Part shown: piece by piece, positions 21,543 to 33,366 of the stretch
How the letters are laid out: each line of letters starts with the position of its first letter
Position numbering within the stretch: position 1 is the first letter of the stretch
NCBI GenBank assembly: GCA_016713565.1
Contig: JADJOX010000007.1
Coordinates: 558,001-622,000, forward strand
DNA length: 64,000 nucleotides
Source of the DNA: Ignavibacteriota bacterium
Lineage (GTDB): Bacteria; Bacteroidota; Ignavibacteria; Ignavibacteriales; Melioribacteraceae
Direction: 5' to 3'
Translations under genes and position numbers: made by a program
Notes under the pieces: generated by a model
The model's input: only the letters and a program-made list of their open reading frames with translations
Database searches by the model: none
Told to the model about the DNA's origin: nothing

Positions 21543-22529
21543 TTAGTTGTAATTGCAGAAAAGATAATCTTTATATTTTCTGTCATTGGTAATTTGTAAT
21601 AATTCTTTCGTTAATAAATTATATTTGAAGACATCAAATGCATCTTGAATTTGGTGTTTATAACTTGCAATAATAATAAGCTCCTTTTCATTTAAGAACT
21701 TACATTTGATTGGTTTAATAATTTTATCGTTATTTTTAACTGTAACGTTTTTATAAATATTATTTTCAATATTAAATATTGTAATTGCACTATCCAAATA
21801 ACAAATATTTTTATTATTTGGTGAAAAATTGCCAATCTCTGTACCAAGAGATTTTGGAGAAATTTTTACTAGCACCGAATCTTTTTCAAGTGAATAAATC
21901 ATTATACCTGTATCATTCCAATCATTTTCATTAGAATATTGGATTAAAAATAACTTATTATTATAATTGCAATTAAAATTATCAATATGATAATTGTTGT
22001 TAATAACAAATAGTTCAATCATCTTTTTATCAATGAAATCATATTGGAATATTTTTCCATATGTTGAGAATAAAATATTTCCATTATTGTTATAATTTAT
22101 ATGGTTTATTCTTGTAGAAACGTTATTTTTATTTAAATCTTCCTTTTCAATTAAACAGATCCATTGTTTAATTTCTAATGAATACTCATAAAAGAATAAA
22201 TCAGCTCCAACGCCTTGAATTTTTTGAAGTATAGGATCATTGTTTATAGCACTCAGTAATGTAATTTTATTTAAATCATTTGATATGATTCCTTCCTTTG
22301 TCAAACTATTTCCGTCCGATAAATATATTCTTTCGCCTTTACTTAAATCATAAAGTACTAGTTTATCATATTTATAATTTTCATTTTTATCATTATTATC
22401 TTGTGCTTCAGAATAAATTAACTTATTAGAAAGGTTTTCCAAAATTGGAAATTCTTTGGACAGCATGTTAGAACATCCAATAGCTATAAATATTACAATA
22501 ATTAAAATATAATATTTAATAATATACAC
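21543..22529 (-). CDS. Lipoprotein, beta-propeller-like, second of a pair
   Basis: A 328-residue protein starting with GTG and a lipobox IAIGC at residues ~15-19. The body holds TolB/WD-like blades (KLVLYDLSKGERIYLSDG, FQYDFIDKKMIEL, ITIFNIENNIYKNVT, VFKYNLLTKELLQITNDR). It overlaps the end of the preceding gene by 14 bases and resembles it in blade pattern, suggesting a duplicated pair that are translated together. No catalytic residues are recognisable. Function unknown. Confidence 0.68.
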   Translation of the reverse strand: MYIIKYYILIIVIFIAIGCSNMLSKEFPILENLSNKLIYSEAQDNNDKNENYKYDKLVLYDLSKGERIYLSDGNSLTKEGIISNDLNKITLLSAINNDPILQKIQGVGADLFFYEYSLEIKQWICLIEKEDLNKNNVSTRINHINYNNNGNILFSTYGKIFQYDFIDKKMIELFVINNNYHIDNFNCNYNNKLFLIQYSNENDWNDTGIMIYSLEKDSVLVKISPKSLGTEIGNFSPNNKNICYLDSAITIFNIENNIYKNVTVKNNDKIIKPIKCKFLNEKELIIIASYKHQIQDAFDVFKYNLLTKELLQITNDRKYKDYLFCNYN

Positions 22530-23417
22530 TTTTTAATTCTTTAACTGATTTTGTATTTGTAATTTGTTCAATTTTATTTGTGTTCAAATTTAATAAATAC
22601 AGATTTGTTGTTTCAAAGCGATCGGTTCCTTTTTTATATCCAGAAAAAATTATTTCATCTTCTCCAATAAAACGTATCAAACCAAAAATTTCTAATGAAT
22701 CTCTTTCTATGGCGCCAATTGAATGAACTTCCATAGAAGGATAATCCATTATTTTTGGACCTTCTGAATTAAATAAAAGTTTTTGTTTGTTTTTGGATAA
22801 ATCATTAAAAAGTGCATAGTACGGAAATACTTTGTAACTATTTCTTATAAAATCTTTAAGATAAATATAACTAGGTCGAATGCCATTATTTACTTCATCA
22901 AAAATACTATAATTAAATGCAATTAGATTTTCATTATAAACGATAAATTGATTAAGTAATGAATCTACAACATATTCTTTTTGTAATTTAAAATCATTTA
23001 ATGAATAAGAAAATATTTTGTTTTGGCTTGCATAATAAAAATGGTTCTTTATAATGTTAATACTATTAAATTCAGACATCCCATTTCTACTTTTATCGAT
23101 ATCATATTGGCTATTATTTTCAATATCGTAAATAAATACCTCCCCAGTTGAATTATATGATTCTACAAAAATATTTTTACCCCCTTTAAAAAGTATAAAA
23201 TTACTTCTTTCAATTTCTTTAAATTTATCAAATATTAAATTCTTTTTAGTATCAAGGTTTATAAGAATCAATTTAATATCAGAATTGATTTCACTACTAT
23301 AGAGCACCAACCTTCCAGTAAAATCGTATTTGATACTTTGCTTATTACATTTAATAAGAAAAATATAATAAATGCCGTTGTTACTAAAATCATAATTTTA
23401 TTTAATTTCAACATCAT
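22516..23417 (-). CDS. Secreted or anchored beta-propeller-like protein, first of a pair, one shift
   Basis: Blade-like repeats (LILINLDTKKNLIFD, VFIYDIENNSQYDID, IFSYSLNDFKLQKE, LYLLNLNTNKIEQITNTKS) resemble the TolB/WD40-like pattern. A hydrophobic N-terminus MMLKLNKIMILVTTAFIIF with a good GGGAG ribosome-binding site begins at 23417, separated from the propeller by a one-base shift near 23340. Repaired length is about 300 residues. It is co-directional and overlapping with the related gene at 21543. Confidence 0.65.
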
Positions 23418-23611
23418 AATTATTCTCCCAAGTCCGTCTTTGGATCTAAAAATTCATTGCAGTTTTAAGTGCGATAATAAAAAAGTTGTATTATTTAAAC
23501 TTGTTTCAATTAATAAATAATTTAACAAAAGAACCATATTTTTAAGTCTTGAAATTATGAAAATTACATAGTGATATTGCATAACCGTCATTAAAAATAG
23601 GATTTTCTATA

Positions 23612-24304
23612 TTAAATAAAATAACTACTTAATGATCCATCCTTTTGTATAATTGAATCTGCAGCTACGATATAATTGTTTTCAGGTGTATAACTTACAG
23701 ATAAAATTAAATGCGCAAATTTAGTTTTTGAAAAAATATTTTCTAGTTCGCAGTATAAATTTTCTTTAACAACACAAAAATTTCTCTTGTCTCTTGGTCA
23801 AATATTGAAGTTAGTACCTTTTTATTATTAACTTGAAATTCTTCTTTCGTCATAAAAGATTCTGTAACATATGCTCTTAATTCTTTAGAAAATTTTAATC
23901 CTTTTCGAACCATTGTTTTCATAGTCGTATCAGGTTTAGTGAAAGTTGCGTCTAGATCAATTTTATATTCCCCTTTATTATTATAGACAAAGAAAGTAAA
24001 AGTTTCATCTATAGAGTTAAATACTCCTAAAGAATATTTTTTCGTTACAACTTCAACTATTACTTCATTTTCATTTACAACTTCTTCTGCTAATCTTATA
24101 TCTTGATAACGTTTGGGTAGTACTTTAGCTAAGTCTTCAAGACCATTTATACGTAAGTATTTACTATCTTTTCTTACATAATTTAATTTATTTTGTAAAT
24201 TTTTCTCGTTCAAAAAAGTCTTTAACTGTTTGAATGGCTTCGGATTTACAACTTGACAATAAAATTGATAAAAAAATCAGGCTCAATAAAATTATTTTTT
24301 TCAA
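23612..24304 (-). CDS. Lipoprotein downstream of RHS protein 1, two shifts
   Basis: Starts at TTG with KKIILLSLIFLSILLSSC, a clear lipoprotein signal with LSSC lipobox. A T-run near 24215 must lose one base to join the middle part (NLQNKLNYVRKDSKYLRI), and a T-run near 23765 joins the tail ending SLSSYFI at 23612. Total about 230 residues, lysine-rich, no recognised fold. It lies 88 bases after the RHS gene on the same strand, the position where immunity or accessory genes of RHS toxins are often found. That role is inference only. Confidence 0.65.
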
Positions 24305-24391
24305 TTTTTACCTTTGTTATTAGTTTCGCAAATATTTTATGATTTATTCTATAAATTATTCTTTTATTTATAATCAATCGATTGATTTAAA

Positions 24392-27300
24392 TCATTTTTT
24401 TCCATATTCATCAATAAACTTATTCAGCGCCTTAGCTGCTCTTCTTTCTTCATCCTCTTGTTTTTGTCTTTGTAAAATAATTGATTTCATTGCATCATGG
24501 ACATTACCATTATAAAACATATTTACATAATGTGGATTTAACATTAAGCTTAAACCATCCTCACTTGGTTCAAATAATGGTTCACCAGTTCTATTGTTTA
24601 TTCCAATTATTTCGCCTTTGAGAAATGCTGATATTCCTTCACGATTATATTCACTTAGTTGCCTAAATAAATACTCATCATAAATAAAATTAGGTTTAAT
24701 CTCTTTCCATTTAGAAAAACCACTTAAAAAAGTCATTGTTTTACTTACACGATTTCCTAACTCGTGTGAATAGATAGTGTTATCTCCGACATATGATGCT
24801 CCTAATGAAAATAAACGTTCGCCTATTGTTTGAACTTCATAACTAGGATCTCTTGGAAAATATTGTTCCTTTACTATTATTCCTAATTGAACTAGAGTAG
24901 GTAAAAAGCCTTCTATAAATGTTGCAAATTTTGCTGTATTTATTGACTCTCTATGTAAATAATAAGTATTTTTAATAAATTTTAGTGTAAATTCTCCATT
25001 GGGATCTATACCATTTAGTGGGTTAGATAAAATATAATTATAAGGACTCCAGTCAGGATATTTATCTGCTAGCGGATCCACACTTAACCATCTGGCAATT
25101 TTACTATCGTAATAACGTGCTCCAAAGTAGTCAAGTCCGGTTTCTAAATCTCTTTCCTTACTTGTATATTTATAATTAACTTCTGTTCCAGTATTATTAC
25201 TTCTACCGTTCATTATCATTCCAAATGGGTAGTAGTCATCATATCCAACAACAGAACCGCTTTCATTGACTCTTACCTTAATATTACCCAGATGGTCTTT
25301 TAGATAGTAAGTTTTTGTTTCAACATAATTTGTATACACTTCTTTTTCAAATGTACCGGCTAAATCATTACCCCAAATATTATGTTTTATTAAAACCGGA
25401 GGATTACTGTTTTCTTTAATTCTTGCTTCGGTATTTCCATTAATCCCATTAGCATAATTCCAATGTATTAAATCATTTACTACTTTTTTAGTAACTCTAT
25501 TTCCATATGCATCATAAATATACTCAACAACATCACCATTAATATAATATTGCTTAATTGGTAAATTATCAGAATTATATAAGATATATCCAATTCCTTG
25601 CTGAGCGTCCTGAACCATGCTTCCATTACCATCATACAAATAATTACCACTGCTCTGGTTATCAACATCATTAACTGAAATAGAACTTGTGCCAGAATCA
25701 TAAACGTAATTTAATTGATTTTTTCCACTCAAATAATAAAAAGTCTGGTTATCAAATATCTGACCATTATTCCAATATCTTCTTATTGTATTTAAGTTAC
25801 CATTATTATCATATGTTATATTATTTACATCATAATTACTTGTCGCCTGCCAACTTGAAATATAATAACCAAAATTGGATGATAATAGTCTATTTGCATT
25901 ATCATATGAATAAGTATTACCAACTAAACCGCTTGGAAACGTAGCACCAGACATATTATACATCATCCAACTGATATTTCCATTCCATTGTGCTGTTGCA
26001 CTTTGGGTACTGCCAATATCTGAAATATTATTATAACCGATTACCATACCAAATTTGTCAACTTGTGGTTTTCCATTTAATCCGTTATCACTACCTGGAT
26101 CTTGAGATGAGTTAATATTTTGATGATTAATTTGTGATAACCATCCTCGTGTATTGTACAAATAATCAAGACCTTGAGCTTTACTGCCTTCAGCACCAAG
26201 TTCCATTCGTTTTAAAGAGTTATCCGGATTATAGATATAAGTTATTTCTTTAAGTTTAGTTGCTCCAGAAGCAGAATTTTTGTCAGTGTATACATTAACT
26301 AATCTACCTAATTTATCATATTCAAAGAATTTGTAATAGTTATAAAAGCTCTGATCACCAGTAAACTCTTGTTTAGTTATATTTCTTTGTAAATCATATG
26401 AATATTTAATTTTATTATTTTTACCTGTTACCCATTTATTTAAAATCCATTCAATATTTCCTATATCATCATATGAATAAAAAGAAGTATATTCTAGATC
26501 ATTCATTATATATGATTTTGTGTATGATAATCTACCTTTTAAATTTCTTTGTCCAACAGCAAGTATGTCTGTTGATTGTATATCATAAATAAAATCTTTG
26601 TTAATAAACTTCCCAGAACTAGGAAACGATATATTATCAGCATTTGATTGTTGGAAATAACTCGAAGAAGCATAATTGTAATAATTTTCGCCAGATTGTA
26701 TTAATCTGTTAAAATTATCATAGTTATGATACTCAAACTGCATATTATTTCTGCTATCAACGTAAAAGTTAAATTGACTATTTGAAGCCCCAGTTGTTGT
26801 AACTTCCCACTTGAAACTTCCTTTAGGAAGTCTAAATGATTTAGTTACAATTAAACTACCATTATCTTCTGCAATAAGTTCAACAATAGTAACAACACTC
26901 GTGGTTGTATTTTTAATTTTTAAAATGATTTTCTCATTTATTGAACTATTTGTATTAAAGGATTGAGCATATAATTGCATAAGACTTGGTTTAACTAAAG
27001 TAAAAGTACCAGACCAAGAACCAACTCCAATTTTATTTTGATTTGTGTAAAATGAATTTATTGAAGTTGTGTTATGTTCCGAGGTTTGATAAAATCTCAT
27101 GTTACTATTTTGATCGTATAAATAACGTACACTTCCCCTATCTGGTGTTGACTTTGTTTTTAACAGTTTAAGTGTATTAAAATCCATTGTTGATATAAAT
27201 CCTTTTGGATCGGTTTTTTTTGTTTGATTTCCTAAGATATCAAAAGTATAAAATGTTTTTAAATTTAATCCAGTTGGGTTAGTTTTTTGAGCAATTAAAT

Positions 27301-30300
27301 TACCAAAAATATCATTATAAAATTGTGTAACAATTCCGTTTTCATTAGTTAATTCATTTTTAAATAATGAATTGGCACTATAAGTTCCTGTCCCTAATGG
27401 AATTTGATCATTTGCAACATTTCCGCCATAAGTATAATTAATTAACTTATTGTTACTAAACCATTGTAAACCTTCAGGTATTTCCTGTATTTTTCTTTGA
27501 ATCGGATCAGAAGAATATTTTATTTCATAATAAGGCCTATTTCCTGTTGCAGAATAAGTCCCATAATTCCCTAATCCACTTGTATAATAGTTATCAGAGT
27601 TAACTAAATAGTTATTATCATAACTAAAGGTTGTACCGTTCTTTGGATAAGGTTTATATAATTTTGATATACTTCCTAACGCATTATATTCCAATGTATT
27701 TCCAACAATTATATTATCAATTTCCAAATACTGATCTTGCATTTTTTTATTAAAACCATCATAAAAATCGCATTTACTTATTTTATCTGTTACATTAAAA
27801 TAATTCTCTGATTCGAGTCTATTAGGATCATTAGAATTAAATACATCACCATTACCACTTCTACTTAAATAGTAATTTGTATGGTCAATGCGATTTTTAT
27901 CCCCATTTAATAAAACATCTTTATTTATCATTCTTCCAAAATTATCATATTCATGGTATGTGGAATTGTTATTTTCATCAGTCTCTTCAGTAATATTCAA
28001 GGTAATTGGATCATAGGCATAACCTTTTTGCAAGTGCTGTATTGGGATAAACTCTAAAATTATCAAATTGGGTTATCGAGCTATATGCATACAAAGCAAC
28101 ATAACCAGTTGGAATAGGCAACTCACTATTGTAATCAATAATTTTTTTCCATCAACAAAAATTTTGATGTTATTTTGATTAACACTAACTGATAACTTTC
28201 TATTTTTTTGAAATGGAGTTAATCCAGTGCTCGCTAGTGCCAAATAATTACCAGTTGAATAAAGAATTACATCACCATTTTTTCTATACTGTGCTGTATA
28301 TCCATAACCATAGTTTGCCGTTGTTGTTGCAAAATGAATTCCCGCCCAATATGTATCTGAACTAGCTGAATTTATATTCAATTGTACATCAGCATTAAAT
28401 GACTGATATTGTTGTCCTTGAACATTTGCGTAAACTGTTGAGGAACTATTCGGGGACTGTAATTTACCACTTGTTACACTCCAACCAGAAGATTTTGTCC
28501 ATGTATATGGATCTGAATCATCAATTGAATTATCATTAAAATTATCGACAATAATAGCAGATGTTCCAGTATTAACAACTTTCCCTATTAACTTGGAATT
28601 TTTATGTCCATATACGAATTTTGTTTTGTTTCCACGTCCGTCAGTTTCTTCAATTAAATTGCCATAATCATTAAAAACTCTTTGACTTGTAAGTAAATAA
28701 TCGGGGTCATTTTCACCTGAATAATTCTTTGAGCTTATATCTTCTCTCCAGACTAAAGTACTACATGGAAAAAATCTATAAAACCCATCATTACCATTGT
28801 TAGCATCTACCCAAATTTGTTTTGTTGAACTATATGCATTGCTGTTACTTTCAGTATTCAAATAACTTGTTGAAGAATATATTTGTGACATCATGTTTAT
28901 ATTTTTCATATCATCATAATTTTCAAAGGCATATTTTACAACATCAATTTTCTTAGTCCCATTATTATTATCAGCATACTCTTCCGTTTTATAAGCTAAA
29001 AAATTACTTTGATCATAGGGTTTATAAGAATAGTTTTTAGTTGATGAAACCCCATCTTTATTTTTATTGGTTGATATTAATTTAATCCAAGTTGTCTTAG
29101 CTGGAAAATTATTCCCATTAAGAGTTTGCTGGCTTGAATGCCCGTAATTATCTTCATAAGTATAATTATCATTTATTGTCTCAACTGGTTGGTCCTGTTG
29201 ATTTTTAATTATTTTTTTCCAAGTATTTCCTCTCTTAGCTGAATTATCTCGCCATACCCATGTATTATTATTTAGATTATATATTTTATGATCAGGAAAT
29301 GCTTCTGAAATTACTGGAACATCAGTTGGTCCCGAAGAGTTATATAATAAATATTTACCACTAGTATTAACACTAGTTGTAAAATAATTTGTAACTGAAC
29401 CAGAACTTTCCGGTAAATTTGTTTTTATCCACCTATAACCAACTTCTCCATTATAGCTTTTAGTAAAACCAGCATCAAAACTAAAATCCCTGTTTGAGGT
29501 TGTAAGCGGATTATTTAAAACACCCTCACCATATTGGTAACTATAAGTCTGGATGTTGTCCATTCCATTATCAATTAAGATTTGATTAATTCTATAACCA
29601 GCGGTATTTATTGCAGAACTATAATATATAGTATCTTTAGTAAGTGAGGAATTAAAGAAATTATAAAACCAACTATACGTATCAGGTTCAAATTGATAGC
29701 TTATTTTGCCTCCTTCTGGAAATTGAATAGTTTTGAGAGTCCAAGGAGCTGGAATGCCTGAAAACAACGAATAAGTTCTGGAATAATCAATTAAATTTGG
29801 GTTACTATCATATTCAAATTTATACCCTGGTAATTCATTAGAAAGACTATTTCCATAAATTTTTACTCCAACTAATGTAAGACAATTATTTTTAAGTTTT
29901 TCATTCTGTACCCAATTATTACCACTTGAGTTAACATTTTGTGCATACTTAAACTCCAAAATTTTGATTGTATTATTGTTATTATCTCTTAAAATAATTT
30001 TATCCAATTTTTTGGCACCTTGTAAATCGTCTCTAGCTGAAGTAACAAATTCAGCAGTATGGGTTGGTGTTTTAATATATTTAACATTTGAATAATCATA
30101 TAACAAACTACAGTATCTATTTGATGCACCACATGCATTTGAAGATTGATTAAAATTCCCATAAAATTTTGACTCGCCCATAGGTAATAACTGTTGTAAT
30201 GACAAGTTTAAAGCATTATTATTAACAGCATAATCGTCATATTCAATTTTAATCCAGCTCCCTTTATCAGTTGCATCTGCACCATTACTATTTTCATCAA

Positions 30301-31066
30301 TATAATCTGATGAAAATATTTCTGTTAAATCCCAACTAATTGGGAATTTAACATTAATATCACATACTTGTTGATCATAATACACTTTCAGATCACTTCT
30401 ATGGTTAAATTGATAATTTGTTCCATTTTCAGCGATAATTGAAAAATTCTCTAAAAATCCTCCAATAAATTCAGGAGGAGAATAACTAATTAACTTTGAA
30501 GTCCTTTTTTCAGATACAAAATCAACATATCCATATTCATTATATAAAGGAATTAATCTATCTGTAATATTTGATAATTGCAAAGTGTATAAATCCCATT
30601 CTTCATATTCGTTATCATGATATAACAAACCACTATGTTCGTCAAAAACATTTGCTTCATATTCATCAGAAGAGCCTAAGTTAAAATTTTCACCGCTTGA
30701 AGAATTGAAAATATAAGAATCTTGATCATCTGGTCTTTTAACTACTTGTCTTGAAATTCCTCCAATCTGCAGATTAAATCCTAGTCCAACCCAAGAACTC
30801 CTTTGCCTTGTTCGAATTGCGCCGTTATAGTCTAAGTATAGCGTATAATCAAGACCATTTCTTCCAGGAATTGTTAAAATAGGTTGTGAAAATGTTAAAT
30901 CACCAGTAAAAGGTATTTCTGTAAAACTATTCATATTAAAGGTATTATATGTTAAGTAATTCACATTACCAGGTTCATTTTCGCCAGAATTCTGACAATA
31001 AATTTTGGTTGTAATGTTTATAAATATAAAAGTCAAACCTATAATAAAATAATTTTTAATTTTCAT
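24392..31066 (-). CDS. Large secreted RHS/YD-repeat protein 1, one shift
   Basis: About 2,220 residues. Signal peptide MKIKNYFIIGLTFIFINI; N-terminal wall-like region (SQPILTIPGRNGLDYTL, QVVKRPDDQ) as in Bacteroidota RHS proteins. A concanavalin-like insertion follows (FNDNSIDDSDPYTWTKSSGW to FDNFRVYPI), then many YD repeats (YEYDKLGRLVNVYTD), then the core YYPFGMIMNGRSN, ERDLETGLDYFGARYYD and RWLSVDPLADKYPDWSPYNY. The last ~200 residues after DPNGE are the variable tip; I recognise no toxin family in it. One A-run near 28140 splits the gene. GGAG precedes ATG 31066; the upstream TTG is not needed. Confidence 0.9.
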
Positions 31067-31093
31067 GATAATCTCCAAATAATCAGTTCAATT

Positions 31094-31845
31094 TTAATTT
31101 ATTTCAAATAAACTTGTTTTTTTATTCCACTTAATTTTAGGTTCAATATCATTCCAGTACTTAATTTTTTTCTCCTTAGTAATTTTTTCAAAACTTATTT
31201 TATCATCAACAACAATTAACTTTTCATCTTGAAAATCTCCAAAATCTTTTCCAATCCAATTTTTAATGCCATTTTTACTTATCCTATCTAATTTCGTCCC
31301 ATAATAATTTATAAATGTTGAATCCTCTAAATAATCAATAAAGTATTTAATTAATTCCTTTTTAGGTTCAATATCGTCTTCAATAATTTTCTGTTTGTAT
31401 TCAGAATCAAGAAGTGTTAATGATATTGCTTTTAAATTTATATCATCTGATTTATTTAGTACTTTAAAAAGTATATCAAATGCATCAAAGCTGTTTATTC
31501 TCCCTAAAGCAAGTAAAGCATACTCCTTATTTGCATTTACTACAAAATTAGAAGCCTTTACTTTTTCACCATCAATTCCTATTAATTCCGGTAAATTTGG
31601 TTTTATATTATCTGAAAAGATTAAATTATCAATTCCATTAATACAGGCATTTCCCAGCAATTCTATTTCATTTAATACATCATAAAGATCAAATTTTCCA
31701 GTTTCTACTAAATAAAAACCATCCGCAAATTCTTGTGCTGTTGGTTTCTCAAAAAAAATTGCTTATCAGTTTCCTTAGCCCAACCATTACTAATTATAAC
31801 ATTTAAAAAAAATAACATTACAAGAACGACAATTTTCTTTATCAT
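31094..31845 (-). CDS. Secreted HEAT-like repeat protein upstream of RHS protein 1, one shift
   Basis: Signal peptide MIKKIVVLVMLFFLNVI with cleavage near NGWA. The mature part (about 225 residues) contains alpha-helical repeats (NKEYALLALGRINSFDAFDILFKVLN, then DDINLKAISLTLLDSEYKQK) that resemble HEAT-type helices. A T-run near 31765 needs one base. It lies 27 bases upstream of the RHS start on the same strand, so the two are likely co-transcribed from the 31.85-32.36 kb intergenic region. Function unknown. Confidence 0.65.
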
Positions 31846-32038
31846 TTCATCACCCTTAAATTTTAGAATTAATAATTATTTTGTCAAAATTATTATTAGC
31901 TGTTAATACTTTCTTTTTATATAGATAAGTTTTTCATCGTTAAAGTTTTTTTGGTCGAGTTAATGCTTCCAAATAATTAAATATTTTTTAAATATTTTCT
32001 ATTGGATATAAAATAATATAAAACTTGCTAATTGAAAT

Positions 32039-32052
32039 CAGTAGTACTACTG
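32039..32052. promoter_or_regulatory. Palindromic operator candidate, copy 1
   Basis: Exact 14-base palindrome CAGTAGTACTACTG, 194 bases before the HEAT-like gene start. It is identical to the copies at 32164 and 35217. Confidence 0.75.
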
Positions 32053-32161
32053 AGGTTATTATTTATAGTAGAGGAAATTGAAATTAGGTTAGTTTTAAAT
32101 CATTTTTTGAATGGTTAATACTTAAAATTTTAAATAAAATTTTGTTACCTGACAATCTTTT

Positions 32162-32179
32162 CTCAGTAGTACTACTGAG
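32162..32179. promoter_or_regulatory. Palindromic operator candidate, copy 2
   Basis: The same palindrome extended to 18 bases, CTCAGTAGTACTACTGAG. It lies 125 bases from copy 1. Confidence 0.75.
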
Positions 32180-32275
32180 TTTTGTTGAGGCGATATATAT
32201 AAAAATGAAAAATAAATAAGTTCTTTTTAACTGAAACAAACAATAATTAAAGATTTTAAATAATTATGTAAAAAT

Positions 32276-32289
32276 CCGTAGAACTACTG
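32276..32289. promoter_or_regulatory. Palindromic operator candidate, copy 3 (two mismatches)
   Basis: CCGTAGAACTACTG matches the 14-base palindrome at 12 positions, and the flanking TC and A agree with the other copies. It is the closest copy to the gene at 32358. Confidence 0.55.
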
Positions 32290-32357
32290 ATGTTTTTTAG
32301 ATCCTTTTAGAGTTAGATTTGGGTGATTTTTTTATTCACAAAAAAAGGAGTAATATC

Positions 32358-32793
32358 ATGTTATACAAAAAAAATTCATTTTTTTTTGTCATTTTTATAT
32401 TATTAATTAATTCAACTTATGGACAAGAAATTGGTAAAATTTTTACAGCAAATGAAGCAAATTCATTATTTGGAAAAGTACTTGAAAGCAAAACTGTTTC
32501 AAGTTCAATTTTAAAAAGAATGGTTGAATAATACATTAGATAAAGTTATGTTTAAATTAGAAAATGATAAATTGACTGTATTGGGTGATCAAAGAAAAGT
32601 AATTTCTCCAAATACAATTGCTATTGAATCAAGCGAAGTATTTCATATGTATAGTAAGAGTAAAGTTATAGAGATTTTAATTAAGGGTGGTAACACACAA
32701 ACTTATTTTGAAAATAGAAAAAATGTATTTTCAATAACTAATGGAAATTATACGTTGGAATATTCAACCCCGTGTCCACCTTATTGTAACTAA
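32358..32793 (+). CDS. Small secreted protein of unknown function, one shift
   Basis: Signal peptide MLYKKNSFFFVIFILLI with cleavage after NSTYGQ; AAAAAAGGAG ribosome-binding site. The first 57 residues are joined to the remaining 89 by removing one A near 32518, giving WLNNTLDKVMFKLENDKLTVLGD. The mature protein is about 120 residues and ends CPPYCN, two cysteines that could form a disulfide. No family recognised. It abuts the following membrane protein gene (stop then ATG without gap), and its upstream region carries the palindromes. Confidence 0.6.
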
Positions 32794-33366
32794 ATGATTA
32801 CTTATCACATAATAACCTTAACGTCGATTACGTTTTCTATTATTCTTGCTGTTTTATATATAAGAAATAATTTTAAATATTACTTTTTCTTGCTTGCAGT
32901 AAATGATTGTTTAGGTATAATAATATGGTATTTTTTTCATTCATCAGGCCAATTTTATTGGATTCCGATAAATTATTTTCTGATTTTTTCAATTAATAAA
33001 GATTTTTTTAATCGATGGAAATCAAAGATAATACTAGGATTTTTTTTTATATTAATTTTTAATTACCATTCAACTTCAACACTTCAACAATATTTTGTTT
33101 TATTTGTAAACATTATTTTAATCTTTTTATTTCTTCGTATATTAGTTAGGAAAATTGTACATCAAGATGTTTTGGATTTTATAACTATTGGATTGATACT
33201 TTATGAAGTGATAATAATTATTAATTTTACTGCCTTAATTAAGAATGTGAATATTGGAATAGCAATTTATTTTGCAGGCATGATTGCGGAGATTATAATT
33301 AAAATATTTTTAATAATTGCAAAAAAAGGTGTTTCAATCAATATAAAGAGAATTAATAAATTATAA
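32794..33366 (+). CDS. Polytopic membrane protein of unknown function
   Basis: Intact 190-residue protein with about five or six hydrophobic segments (ITLTSITFSIILAVLYI, YFFLLAVNDCLGIIIWYFF, IILGFFFILIF, YFVLFVNIILIFLFLRIL, IGLILYEVIIIINFTAL, GIAIYFAGMIAEIIIKIFLII). It follows directly on the secreted protein gene and converges with the response regulator, sharing the last six bases. No catalytic motif is visible. A sensor or anchor role for the two-component pair is possible but only suggested by position. Confidence 0.65.
   Translation: MITYHIITLTSITFSIILAVLYIRNNFKYYFFLLAVNDCLGIIIWYFFHSSGQFYWIPINYFLIFSINKDFFNRWKSKIILGFFFILIFNYHSTSTLQQYFVLFVNIILIFLFLRILVRKIVHQDVLDFITIGLILYEVIIIINFTALIKNVNIGIAIYFAGMIAEIIIKIFLIIAKKGVSINIKRINKL

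Larger units (their letters stand above)
31846..32357. promoter_or_regulatory. Divergent regulatory region with three copies of a palindrome
   Basis: This 512-base space separates the HEAT/RHS operon (minus) from the small secreted protein operon (plus). It contains two exact and one near copy of CAGTAGTACTACTG and is otherwise AT-rich. The near copy lies about 70-80 bases upstream of the ATG at 32358. Confidence 0.7.

Noticed and set aside
24765..24785. HELGN in the RHS 1 tip as a zinc-protease HExxH motif
   Set aside because: The last residue is asparagine, not histidine, and no third ligand is visible, so no metallopeptidase is claimed.
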